Below, piece by piece: positions 15,934 to 23,830 of a stretch of 64,000 nt of DNA. The notes below the pieces were generated by a model that saw nothing but the letters and a program-made list of their open reading frames with translations, was not told the DNA's origin and ran no database searches. This DNA comes from Limiplasma sp031549415. GTDB lineage: Bacteria; Bacillota; Clostridia; Christensenellales; Aristaeellaceae. Location of the stretch: assembly GCA_031549415.1 (NCBI GenBank), contig JAVBPU010000004.1, forward strand, positions 62,001-126,000, given 5' to 3'. Position 1 is the first letter of the stretch; each line of letters starts with the position of its first letter. The position numbers were made by a program, and so were the translations under genes.

Positions 15934-16479
15934 TTACTTGGCAGCTTCCACGTCCGTAATCACAAGGCCATCGGCCAACTGGTACAGGAAGGCCATATCG
16001 TCCGCCGTCAGCTTGCGGTAATCCTCATAGCTCGCAAACACATGGAAAAAATACCCTTTGTACAGAGTGATCATGAACGCGAAATCGTTTTCTTCCGTGT
16101 TCTCCTCCATCACCAGCGCGGTGTTGCCATTGCTCAGCGGCACAAAGGCATAGGTGGGCTTCTCCATGGCAATGGACCAAGCGTCGATGATCTGCTGCTT
16201 TTCTTCTTCCGTCAGGTCCGCCAGGGCCCTTCCGTCATACTCATCGCCAGCAGCAATGCTGACTTGGTACACAGGCCTTTCACCCTCGGCGGTGCTGGGC
16301 GTGATGGCCAGGTTGGTGGCGCCCTCATACACCTCTTCTTTGTAGGTGGCGTCATCGGGAAGGGCCAAGGCCACGTCAAAAGCAGACGCGTTTTCTTTGA
16401 TCTGAACCGTCTGGGCGAAAGCAGAGGCAGCTCCCAGGGTCAGCAACACCAAGAGCACCAGCGAAATCAGCTTTTTCAT
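15934..16479 (-). CDS. small secreted protein, unrecognised
   Basis: 181 residues from ATG 16479 with GGAGGA before it. A signal peptide (M-K-K-L-I-S, then a Leu-rich core, A-S-A-F-A-Q) is followed by an acidic mature domain of about 155 residues. The mature part looks like a mixed alpha/beta fold with an E-E-E-K-Q-Q-I-I helix and a V-x-x-Y-K-G-Y-F-F-H-V-F strand. I recognise no domain family. It is the last of three secreted-protein genes on this strand, each apparently with its own ribosome site. Confidence 0.7.
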   Translation of the reverse strand: MKKLISLVLLVLLTLGAASAFAQTVQIKENASAFDVALALPDDATYKEEVYEGATNLAITPSTAEGERPVYQVSIAAGDEYDGRALADLTEEEKQQIIDAWSIAMEKPTYAFVPLSNGNTALVMEENTEENDFAFMITLYKGYFFHVFASYEDYRKLTADDMAFLYQLADGLVITDVEAAK

Positions 16480-16524
16480 ATTCAATTCCTCCATTTCAAA
16501 TGGGTTTGAGAACAGTGGGCTCTA

Positions 16525-17133
16525 TCAGTTTTCGACCATGCCTTCTCCGCCGTAGGCGATCTGGCGCAAGAAGGAACGCATCATGTAGCCGGTTCTGTCG
16601 GTATTGCTGTCCCTCACCTGGCACCAGGTATTGTTCTGGGACAGGACCTCCAACTGCTGGCCTTCATAAAAATCGCACATAATCCCCATCTGCTTGGAGG
16701 GCGCCCAGCGCATATGGACAAATCCGCCAGGGGTTACGGGGGTAACGGCAACGATGTAGCTGGTAAATTGGAATCCGTCAAACATACGGGAAAGATCGGT
16801 CGGCTGGGGCGCCGGCTGAGGGCCCGGACCGGGGCCGGGAGCCGGGGCGGGCTTGTCATATACAATGTAGCGGGCCATTACATACCCTTGCCTGCCATTG
16901 TAGGTCACGCCTATCCACGCGTTGCCCTCGTAGTAGTCGTCCAGCTCCACCTGCTTGCCATAGGGGATGCTTCCGATAATGGGCGCGTCCACACTGGTAT
17001 CTGCCCGCATATTCAGCGGGCCATAATTGCCCGTTTTCACATATCCATAGTAAATGGACGCGGATGCCAAGGGAGCCACCATCGTCACCAGGAGCAAAAC
17101 CGCGCAAGTCCATACGATGACCTTCCGTACCAT
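16525..17133 (-). CDS. secreted protein with two bacterial SH3 domains
   Basis: 202 residues. A signal peptide (about 1-26) is followed by an SH3b domain (about 27-92: Y-G-P-L-N-M-R-A-D-T-S, I-G-S-I-P-Y-G-K, W-I-G-V-T-Y-N-G-R-Q-G-Y-V). A Pro/Gly/Ala linker (PAPAPGPGPGPQPAPQP, about 95-111) leads to a second SH3b-like domain (about 122-190: G-F-V-H-M-R-W-A-P-S, W-C-Q-V-R-D-S...T-G-Y-M). No catalytic domain is present. Such domains usually bind peptidoglycan, so it is probably a wall-associated adaptor. Confidence 0.85.
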   Translation of the reverse strand: MVRKVIVWTCAVLLLVTMVAPLASASIYYGYVKTGNYGPLNMRADTSVDAPIIGSIPYGKQVELDDYYEGNAWIGVTYNGRQGYVMARYIVYDKPAPAPGPGPGPQPAPQPTDLSRMFDGFQFTSYIVAVTPVTPGGFVHMRWAPSKQMGIMCDFYEGQQLEVLSQNNTWCQVRDSNTDRTGYMMRSFLRQIAYGGEGMVEN

Positions 17134-17222
17134 GAAAAGTCCTCCTTACCATTTTGAGTGAGATTTTGTTTCCTCCAATCCTTCTCTTTTGCATGGAAGA
17201 ATGGAAAGAAACCCCGCAGGGC

Positions 17223-17801
17223 TTACGGCGCGGGGGGCGCCTGCAAAAGCTCCGCCACGGAAACCAGTTTCATCTCCGGCATGCCTGCCGTTTCGGAATA
17301 CAGGTTGTACTGGGTTTTTGCCTCGGGAATGTACCAGTTCATGTTGGCCGCGGCGTCTTTCCGGTTGTACTCAATTTCAAACGCAAAGGTGAAAGTGGCG
17401 GGAATCGCAAAGGGAATATTGTCCTTTTCCCGAACATCCTCCAAGTCCACATCCTCGTCAAAATCAATGTACAGGCCACTTAACGCGTCGTCCTGATCAT
17501 CCGCCATTTCTCTGTTGTCCGCCGCCATGGCGCGGTAGGTGTACTCGTTCCCCTCCAAGGTGAACTGTATCTGCGCAAAGCCGGTGGGAAACCCTGTGGC
17601 ATAATTGGCGTAAGAGACTTCCGTGGCCCCCTGGGGAGCATCCGCCAGGGTCAGCGCGGGAAACGCGGCGCGCAGTTCCTCTATCGTAGCGCATTGCGTA
17701 TAGGGCGTCACAACCATCGCTCCTCCATCGGCCAGAGCCACCCCCACCGTCACCCACAAAACAAGGACCGTTAGCAAGAAAATCTTCGCTGTTTTCTTCA
17801 T
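17223..17801 (-). CDS. small secreted protein, unrecognised
   Basis: 192 residues from ATG 17801, after AAAGGGGAAG. A signal peptide (M-K-K-T-A-K, Val/Leu core, V-A-L-A-D) is followed by a mature domain with a very acidic centre (D-D-Q-D-D, then D-F-D-E-D-V-D-L-E-D-V) that could bind calcium. I recognise no family. It is the first of the three secreted-protein genes at 15934-17801. Confidence 0.7.
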   Translation of the reverse strand: MKKTAKIFLLTVLVLWVTVGVALADGGAMVVTPYTQCATIEELRAAFPALTLADAPQGATEVSYANYATGFPTGFAQIQFTLEGNEYTYRAMAADNREMADDQDDALSGLYIDFDEDVDLEDVREKDNIPFAIPATFTFAFEIEYNRKDAAANMNWYIPEAKTQYNLYSETAGMPEMKLVSVAELLQAPPAP

Positions 17802-18277
17802 GGTTCTTCCCCTTTCCATCCATACATGCGTAGAGTCCGAAAAATGAACGCGTCACAGTGAATCGTGAATTTTGTTGAACCAATATAATATTCTACATGT
17901 TTTGCTCTTCCCCTGCCAGCATTCCCCAGGTTCATGCTGCAAAGAAAATTTTCTTCCGGCTTCGCTCCTCAGGGCGGCGTCATTAGGATTTTTATGCGGG
18001 GCTTCGCCCCATCCCCCATCGGGGACAAGTCCCCGAACCCCTTTATTTGTCAACGTTTCACGTTGACAAAGTGGAAAAAAGAGTGCATAACAATGCGATG
18101 ATATCCAAAGAGGCTGTGGATTGTGCAGCGCTGAAAGCGGGCATTTCTGTTTGTTCTGGCCGCGTGAAGCGCGGTCAGGGAAAGGGTCCAGGGCGATAGC
18201 CCTGGTGGAGGGGCGGAGGCGAAGCCTCTGCATCCCCCCGTCACATGACGCCGCCCGGCTTCGCTCCTTTTGCACCC
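17802..18277. repeat. gene-free spacer with a cluster of GC-rich hairpins
   Basis: No convincing gene lies between 17802 and the pseudogene. At least five small inverted repeats do: GGGGC/GCCCC (17998-18010), CGGGGAC/GTCCCCG (18020-18035), TTTGTCAACG/CGTTGACAAA (18046-18070), CCAGGGC/GCCCTGG (18188-18205) and GAGGC/GCCTC (18216-18228). The phrase CCGGCTTCGCTCC appears on both sides (about 17957 and 18255). The density and the CTTCG-type loops look like a dispersed intergenic repeat family. Confidence 0.55.
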
Positions 18278-18306
18278 TTGACAATTGAGTTTCCAAAGCG
18301 TACCAT
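18278..18306 (+). promoter_or_regulatory. promoter of the adenine deaminase remnant
   Basis: TTGACA (18278-18283), a 17-base spacer and TACCAT (18301-18306). Confidence 0.6.
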
Positions 18307-18357
18307 TTCTGTGCTTTGCTCGTGCAAGCCCACATGGCTATAAAGGAGCGCGCGCCT

Positions 18358-18750
18358 ATGCCGCATCGCAGAGGGGAAACCAACCAGCAAAAACAACAGC
18401 TCCTTCGGGTCGCCAGAGGCCTGGAAAAGGCGGACCTGTTTCTGCGGGACGCCCCGTATTTGAATTTGTTTTCCAGGGCCTGGGAGCAGGGGGACATTGC
18501 CATCGAGGAAAATGGGCGCATCGCTGACGAGTTACGTCTTCCCTTGGCTGGGCCGATAAGCGCGGAACCATTGGAAGAAGTCAACGCAAACCTAGAGCGT
18601 TTAAAAGCCCTCGCAGCGTCTTTTGGCGTTGGTGACACCGTGGACCCCTTTATGACCCTTAGTTTTATGAGTTTACCAGTCATTCCAACGCTTCGCATCC
18701 TTACCGGCGGCGTTTTCTCGGCGGAAAAATGGGGTTACATTTCCAACTAA
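18358..18750 (+). pseudogene. adenine deaminase with large internal deletion
   Basis: 130 residues remain of an enzyme that is normally about 570-600 residues. The first ~70 residues match the amino end of adenine deaminase (A-R-G-L-E-K-A-D-L-F-L-R-D-A, then D-I-A-I-E-E-N-G-R-I-A). They run straight into the family's carboxyl end (E-L-R-L-P-L-A-G, E-E-V-N-A-N-L-E-R-L, D-P-F-M-T-L-S-F-M-S-L-P-V-I-P). The catalytic amidohydrolase barrel with its metal ligands is absent, so it cannot deaminate adenine. The promoter, the ribosome site (AAAGGAG, 18342-18348), the frame and a stop codon are intact, so the deletion seems to be in frame and the remnant may still be expressed. Assignment rests on recognising both end motifs by eye. 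Confidence 0.75.
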
Positions 18751-18816
18751 AACAACACTTTTGATGTAAAATGTAAAGAATCAAATAAATTTTATGATGT
18801 TTTTTTCAAGAAAAGC

Positions 18817-18845
18817 TTGCAGTTCAGAGAGAAACTTGTTATACT
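18817..18845 (+). promoter_or_regulatory. promoter of the SARP-type regulator
   Basis: TTGCAG (18817-18822), a 17-base spacer and TATACT (18840-18845), about 95 bases before the start codon. Confidence 0.65.
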
Positions 18846-18942
18846 ACATTTGTCATACTTTCGTAACGAGAATCAATCGTTTTTTCGAGACCTGGAATCT
18901 CTGATGTAACCATCGCTTCCGGGTGTATGAAGAGGTGTTTTC

Positions 18943-20184
18943 ATGGCAGACCAAGTGCGCATCCGCATGTTCGGAGGGTTCAGCATCTTCGTCAACGATG
19001 AATGCTGCGACCAGGTAGTGGCAAAATCCAAAAAAGGTATGGCTCTGCTGCAATACCTCATTTTGAAGTACGATGCTTCCGTGCCCAATTATAAGCTTAT
19101 TGAGGTCCTTTGGCCCAATGAGGAAAGCAGCAACCCGGAAAATGCCTTAAAAACCCTCATCAGCCGGTTCCGTTCCATCCTGAACCAGTGCAGCGACGGC
19201 CTGGGCGGATGTATTGTGGCCACCCGGGGCGGCTACCAGTTCAGCATGCTGGACGGGCTTTCTTTGGACCTGTTTGATTTTGAGGATATTTCCAAAAAGC
19301 TGGAAAGCGCCACCGTCCTCACCGCCGATACCACCACCCTCTACCAGGACGTGTTGGCCCTGTACACCGGCGACCTGTTGGCCGGCAGCGACCAGGACGA
19401 TTGGGCCATCAGCCGTAGCGTACACCTGCATGGCCAATATATCCGTATCGTGTATTCCTATCTGGATTTGTTAAAAGGCGCGGGCCGTTATGAAGAGATC
19501 ATCCAGACCTGCCGTTTTGCCCTGGAAAGCGACCCCTTTGACGAACGCCTCCACCTGGAGTTGATGCAGGCGCTGGTAAAAACCAACCGCAACAACGAAG
19601 CCCTGATGCAGTATAAGCATGTGACCAACATGCACTTCCGTTACCTGGGCGTGAAGCCTCCGGAAGGCATCCAGGAGTTTTACAAGCAAATTATCCAGGC
19701 CAGCGATACCCTGGACATGAACATTGACAGCATCCGCTGCGAATTGCAGGAGTTCGGCGAAGTCCACGGCGCTTTTGAATGCGAATACGCGGTGTTCCGG
19801 GAGATCTTTAACCTGCAAATGCGCAATTTGGAGCGGCTTGGCAGCAGCATGTTCATCGCCATGATCATGATCACCAGCATGGACGGGGAAACCCTGAACC
19901 CCTTAAAGCTGGACGATATCATGAAGGGCCTGAGCGAAGTGCTCAAGCAGCATCTGCGCAAGGGCGATACCATCACCCATTTCAGCCCCTCCCAATACGC
20001 CTTGCTGCTCCCCACCGTCACGGTGGACAGCGGCCGCATGGTGATGGAGCGCATCAAACGGTATTTTTACCAACGCTTCCCCAACAGCAATGTGATGTTC
20101 ACCTACCGCATCGGGCCGCTGAGTTCCAACATGAACGTGCCCAAGCAGGGTGATTCCAGCACAGGGCTTCCCCTGAACAAGTGA
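18943..20184 (+). CDS. SARP/BTAD-type transcriptional regulator with degenerate GGDEF-like C-terminus
   Basis: 413 residues from ATG 18943. Residues 1-95 form an OmpR/SARP winged helix (V-R-I-R-M-F-G-G-F-S-I, L-I-E-V-L-W-P-N-E, A-L-K-T-L-I-S-R-F-R). Residues ~100-250 form the helical BTAD domain (Y-x-G-D-L-L-A-G, Y-E-E-I-I-Q-T-C-R-F-A-L-E-S-D-P-F, then L-G-V-K-P). Residues ~285-395 resemble a GGDEF fold (L-R-K-G-D-T-I-T-H-F, L-L-L-P-T), but the signature GG[DE]EF is replaced by S-P-S-Q-Y, so cyclase activity is not expected; it may act as a sensing or dimerisation module. Targets are unknown; the next gene encodes a secreted C39-like protein. A terminator follows. Confidence 0.82.
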   Translation: MADQVRIRMFGGFSIFVNDECCDQVVAKSKKGMALLQYLILKYDASVPNYKLIEVLWPNEESSNPENALKTLISRFRSILNQCSDGLGGCIVATRGGYQFSMLDGLSLDLFDFEDISKKLESATVLTADTTTLYQDVLALYTGDLLAGSDQDDWAISRSVHLHGQYIRIVYSYLDLLKGAGRYEEIIQTCRFALESDPFDERLHLELMQALVKTNRNNEALMQYKHVTNMHFRYLGVKPPEGIQEFYKQIIQASDTLDMNIDSIRCELQEFGEVHGAFECEYAVFREIFNLQMRNLERLGSSMFIAMIMITSMDGETLNPLKLDDIMKGLSEVLKQHLRKGDTITHFSPSQYALLLPTVTVDSGRMVMERIKRYFYQRFPNSNVMFTYRIGPLSSNMNVPKQGDSSTGLPLNK

Positions 20185-20189
20185 CGCTT

Positions 20190-20239
20190 GCAGGCCGCAC
20201 CCAACAGCAGGTTTGCTTTGGCGGGCGGCCTGCTTTTTT
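20190..20239 (+). terminator. intrinsic terminator
   Basis: GCAGGCCGC and GCGGCCTGC form a 9-bp stem with a 26-base loop, followed by TTTTTT. Confidence 0.75.
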
Positions 20240-20277
20240 CATGAAGTGTCCATCGCTTTGGAAAGGATGGTGAGGGG

Positions 20278-21273
20278 TTGACAAAGCAAATCCGTTGTCT
20301 TTCCCTGGCGCTGGCCCTCGGGCTGGCTCTTTCGCCCTGCGGGGCCCTGGCAGGCGTTGGGTACGCTGATTATTTGACAAGCAGGGCCATCCAGGAGCAG
20401 GAAAAGACCAATAACAACCGCTGGATGGAGATTCCCGGCCGCGGCAAGATGCTTTATTATGCGCAGACCAATCCATTCTGGGCCTCCATGCGCTATGAGG
20501 AGGAGGGCAGCCGCTCTTTTCGCCGCTTTGGGGACGCCGGTTGCTGTCCCACCAGCGCCGCCATTGTCTTTGCGAACCTACTGTCCGTGGAGAATCTGGG
20601 CTTGATCAAAAACTACGCCTCCAAAAAAGCCGGTGGGTACGGCATCTCCACCGGGATCATGAATCCGCTGAACATGCCCCGCAGCAGCGGCATCTTCTGG
20701 ATCAATGCGGCAGAGGACTTTCAAAAATACCTCCCCCTGGTCTTTGGGCAATATGCCGCCGGGAACAACGCCACCCGCACCAGCTGGCGCGCCAAGCCTC
20801 GGGAGCATGAGGTCAGCACAGGAGGCACAGGCAACGGCTTTGTGCTGCGCCTGGCAGACCTGTACGGATTGCACGTGACCAAGTTCCCCGGCAAGGGCAA
20901 CCGGGACTGGATTCCGTATGTGGAAGCAGGCGGTATTTGCCTGGCGCTGGCCAATTCCCAGTGGCAGCCCTTTGTGAACGGAAAGGGGCATTATGTGGCC
21001 ATTGTGGGGGTGGACAAGGACTATCTGTACGTGATGGACCCCCAGGATAAGAAGCAGGAGGCCTACGACCGTGACCGGAACCACGTGCTGGACGTGATGG
21101 AAACGGGCTTGATCCGGGTGAAGCGCTCCGATTACACGGACCTTCACTTTGGCCTCATCTATGCCGTTTACGATGAACAGGCCAAGGCCAAGCTGGACCG
21201 GCACGCCGCAGCCCAGCTAGCAACCGCTGATCTGTCTCAAGCTGTTCTGGGCGGTACCTTATCCAAGCCATAA
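20278..21273 (+). CDS. secreted C39-like (papain-fold) protein
   Basis: 331 residues. The TTG start at 20278 is the only good in-frame start before the signal peptide, with AGGA about 10 bases upstream. The signal peptide ends about residue 26 (G-A-L-A-G). The mature part holds G-D-A-G-C-C-P-T-S-A-A-I-V (about 82-94), the C39-like nucleophile region (usually G-C-G-P-T-S), then G-H-Y-V-A-I-V-G-V-D with the His (about 240) and Y-V-M-D-P-Q-D with the Asp (about 255). The catalytic triad is complete in order. It could be a peptidase or a wall-active enzyme outside the cell; the substrate is unknown. Confidence 0.78.
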   Translation: MTKQIRCLSLALALGLALSPCGALAGVGYADYLTSRAIQEQEKTNNNRWMEIPGRGKMLYYAQTNPFWASMRYEEEGSRSFRRFGDAGCCPTSAAIVFANLLSVENLGLIKNYASKKAGGYGISTGIMNPLNMPRSSGIFWINAAEDFQKYLPLVFGQYAAGNNATRTSWRAKPREHEVSTGGTGNGFVLRLADLYGLHVTKFPGKGNRDWIPYVEAGGICLALANSQWQPFVNGKGHYVAIVGVDKDYLYVMDPQDKKQEAYDRDRNHVLDVMETGLIRVKRSDYTDLHFGLIYAVYDEQAKAKLDRHAAAQLATADLSQAVLGGTLSKP

Positions 21274-21276
21274 ACT

Positions 21277-23130
21277 TTATTTCTTTTGTTCGTCCTTCTC
21301 ACCCAGTTCCAACGCTTTTCGGAACTGGGTTTCGTATAGCTCCTTGTACAAACCGCCCTGGCGCATCAGGCTGTCATGGCTGCCCTCCTCCACCAGGGTC
21401 CCTTCCTTCAGCACCAAAATCCGGTCCGCCGCCAGAATGGTGCTGAGCCTGTGGGCGATCACGATGGATGTGCGGCCCTTCATCAGCACGTCCAGCGCTT
21501 CCTGGATGGCGCTCTCCAAAATGGAGTCCAGGGAGCTGGTGGCTTCGTCCAGAATCAAAATGTCCGGGTTTTTCAGCACGGCCCTGGCGATGGAAATGCG
21601 CTGCTTTTCCCCCCCGCTGAGCTTGAGGCCCCGGTTCCCCACAACGGTTTCATACCCCAGCGGCTGCGCCATGATCAGCCCATGCACATTGGCAATTTTA
21701 CAGGCGGCCTCCAGTTCCTCCTGGGTGGCGCTTTCCTTGGCGATGAGCAGGTTGTCCCGCACGGTGCCGTTGAACAGGTAGGTGTCCTGGGTCACCAGGC
21801 CGATGCTGCCGCGCAAAAAGGTCAAATCCATGTCCCGCACATCCACCCCGGCCAGCTTCACCGCGCCGCCCCATACATCGTAAAGCCTGGGGATCAGGTT
21901 CACCGTGGTGGATTTGCCGGAGCCGGAAGGCCCCACAATGGCGTACATCTTCCCCCCCGGCACCGTAAAGCTCAGGCTTTTGAGAATTTGCTGCCCCGGC
22001 TCATACCCGAAATCCACCCGGTCCAAGGTGATGGAGGCATTGGTGAGCGTGGGCTTTTGCGCGTCCTGTTTGCTTTCAATCTCCACCGGGCGGTCCAAAT
22101 AGTCAAAAATACGGGCAAACAGCGCAAAGGAGCGCATGCAATCCACCTGGATGTTCAGCAGCGATTGCACCGGCCGGTACAGGCGGTTCACCAGCGCCAC
22201 CGTGGCGGTGACCACGCCCACGGTGAGGCCGGGGGTGTTTTGGGCAATGATCAGATACCCGCCCGCAAAGTAAATCAGCAGCGGGCCAATTTGGGTAAAC
22301 ATGCCCATCAGGACCCGAAAGAACTTGCCGCTGCGCTGCTCCTTCATGGCAATCTTCATCACCTGGCCATTCACACCGCGAAAGTGCTCCATCTCCTGCT
22401 TTTCCCGGGTAAACAGCTTCACCAAAAGGGACCCCGATACGCTTAACGTCTCGCTGACGGCCTGGTTCATTTCGTCATGCTTGGCCTGGCCTTCCGCCAG
22501 CAGCTCCCAGCGGGTGCGGCCCACCTCCCGGGTGGGCAAAACGAACAGCGGAATCACCACCAGGCCCACCAGGGCCAGCTTCCAGTCCATGCCAAACAAG
22601 GCCACCACCGTGGTGACCACCACCGCCACATTGCTGACGATGCCCGTCAGCGTGCCCGAAATGACGGAACTCACCCCGTCAATGTCGCTGTTCATGCGGG
22701 TGATGATATCCCCCTGGGGCTCCGTGGTAAAAAAGGCATGGGGCATGGATGCCAGATGCCAGTACATCTCGTTTTTCATGTCATAGATGATGTGCTGGGA
22801 AATCCACGCGTTGATGTAGCTTTCCAGCACGCCGATCAGCTCGGAAGCCAGCAGGGTGCCAAAGGCCAGCAGCAGCAATTGCACCAGCAGCGCCATGTCT
22901 CTGCCCAGCAGGGCCTGGTCCACGATGCGCCCGGTGAGGATGCTGGGCAGCAAGCCAATGGCCGAAGACAAAAGAATGGACAAAAACACCAACACAAACT
23001 GGAGCTTGTATGGGCCCAAATATCCCAAGATGCGCCTTAGCAAGGCCCAAGTCAGCTTGGGCATGCCTTTCTTCTCCTCTTCGGTGAGAAAGCTTTTGGG
23101 CATGCGGGGTTGCCCCGGCAGCTTATGCAT
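21277..23130 (-). CDS. ABC transporter, fused permease and ATPase (exporter type)
   Basis: 617 residues from ATG 23130, which has AAAGGAGG seven bases before it; the ATG at 23172 lacks a ribosome site. The transmembrane domain covers about residues 35-330 with six expected helices. The nucleotide-binding domain has G-P-S-G-S-G-K-S-T (Walker A, about 400), L-S-G-G-E-K-Q-R (signature, about 505), I-L-I-L-D-E-A-T-S-S-L-D (Walker B) and I-A-H-R-L-S-T (H-loop). It works as a homodimer, or as a heterodimer with a partner not encoded here. It may export lipids, drugs or peptides; the cargo is not visible. Confidence 0.93.
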   Translation of the reverse strand: MHKLPGQPRMPKSFLTEEEKKGMPKLTWALLRRILGYLGPYKLQFVLVFLSILLSSAIGLLPSILTGRIVDQALLGRDMALLVQLLLLAFGTLLASELIGVLESYINAWISQHIIYDMKNEMYWHLASMPHAFFTTEPQGDIITRMNSDIDGVSSVISGTLTGIVSNVAVVVTTVVALFGMDWKLALVGLVVIPLFVLPTREVGRTRWELLAEGQAKHDEMNQAVSETLSVSGSLLVKLFTREKQEMEHFRGVNGQVMKIAMKEQRSGKFFRVLMGMFTQIGPLLIYFAGGYLIIAQNTPGLTVGVVTATVALVNRLYRPVQSLLNIQVDCMRSFALFARIFDYLDRPVEIESKQDAQKPTLTNASITLDRVDFGYEPGQQILKSLSFTVPGGKMYAIVGPSGSGKSTTVNLIPRLYDVWGGAVKLAGVDVRDMDLTFLRGSIGLVTQDTYLFNGTVRDNLLIAKESATQEELEAACKIANVHGLIMAQPLGYETVVGNRGLKLSGGEKQRISIARAVLKNPDILILDEATSSLDSILESAIQEALDVLMKGRTSIVIAHRLSTILAADRILVLKEGTLVEEGSHDSLMRQGGLYKELYETQFRKALELGEKDEQKK

Positions 23131-23302
23131 GCGCGCCCTCCTTTGGTACTCCTTCTTTGATATCCATTGCATGATGGTTTCAGCCTACGCCAATTCCGGC
23201 GCCCTGTCAAGGGCTGCTGTGGCTTGGCGCGGAGCGCCCATTTCTAGTTCTTTTCAAAACACCTTTTTTCCAAAAAATGTATTCACTTCTCCTCTTATCG
23301 GG

Positions 23303-23308
23303 TATAAT
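23303..23308 (+). promoter_or_regulatory. -10 element of the thioredoxin promoter
   Basis: A consensus TATAAT lies 33 bases before the start codon; the -35 region is poorly matched. Confidence 0.55.
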
Positions 23309-23341
23309 ACCATTGCGCCCATTAACCAAAGGAGGATTGTT

Positions 23342-23650
23342 ATGGCAGTCATCGAGCTTACAAAGGAGAACTTTGAATTGGAAGCGCTGAAAAGCGATAA
23401 ACCCGTGTTGGTGGATTTTTACGCGGATTGGTGCGGCCCCTGCAAAATGGTGGCCCCCATCGTACATGAACTAGCCCAGGAAAGCGACGCCTATAAGGTT
23501 GGCAAGGTCAATGTGGATGAGTCTCCCGAATTGGCCGCCCGCTACAATGTGCTCAGCATTCCCACGCTGATCGTATTCAAGGCCGGGCAGGTGGCCCAGC
23601 AGGTTGTGGGAGCCCGAGGAAAGGACGCCCTCAAGGCCATGCTGCAATAA
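23342..23650 (+). CDS. trxA: thioredoxin
   Basis: 102 residues. ATG 23342 has AAAGGAGG at 23328-23335. The active site is W-C-G-P-C (about residues 29-33), preceded by V-D-F-Y-A-D. The cis-proline loop is S-I-P-T-L-I-V-F (about 74-81). It is a cytoplasmic disulfide reductase serving ribonucleotide reductase, peroxiredoxins and others. It is a single gene with its own promoter and terminator, and no thioredoxin reductase is adjacent. Confidence 0.95.
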   Translation: MAVIELTKENFELEALKSDKPVLVDFYADWCGPCKMVAPIVHELAQESDAYKVGKVNVDESPELAARYNVLSIPTLIVFKAGQVAQQVVGARGKDALKAMLQ

Positions 23651-23670
23651 AGCCTGGGAATGGGCCTGCA

Positions 23671-23708
23671 GGGCCAGGACGGAGGCATGTACCGTCCCGG
23701 CCCTTTTT
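23671..23708 (+). terminator. intrinsic terminator after trxA
   Basis: An 11-bp stem with one mismatch (23671-23682 with 23692-23703) is followed by TTTTT. Confidence 0.85.
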
Positions 23709-23724
23709 GCTTGGCATTTTCCCC

Positions 23725-23753
23725 TTGCTTTCCCTGCGGAAAACCCGTATAAT
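23725..23753 (+). promoter_or_regulatory. promoter of ahcY
   Basis: TTGCTT (23725-23730), a 17-base spacer and TATAAT (23748-23753). The ~70-base leader is AT-rich; I see no riboswitch fold in it. Confidence 0.7.
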
Positions 23754-23830
23754 GCAAATGGTTTTTATATGTAAAACAATGAAAATAATAAAATCTCCCC
23801 CATCAATACATGTGAAAATTGAGGTAGCAT

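Noticed and set aside
17853..18698. 281-codon frame on the minus strand across the hairpin cluster and the adenine deaminase remnant
   Set aside because: It reads through several inverted repeats and opposes a recognisable gene remnant; Arg/Ser-rich with no family resemblance.
23131..23302. Possible RNA gene or small ORF between the ABC exporter and trxA
   Set aside because: No stable extended fold or ribosome site seen; it is probably just divergent promoter DNA.
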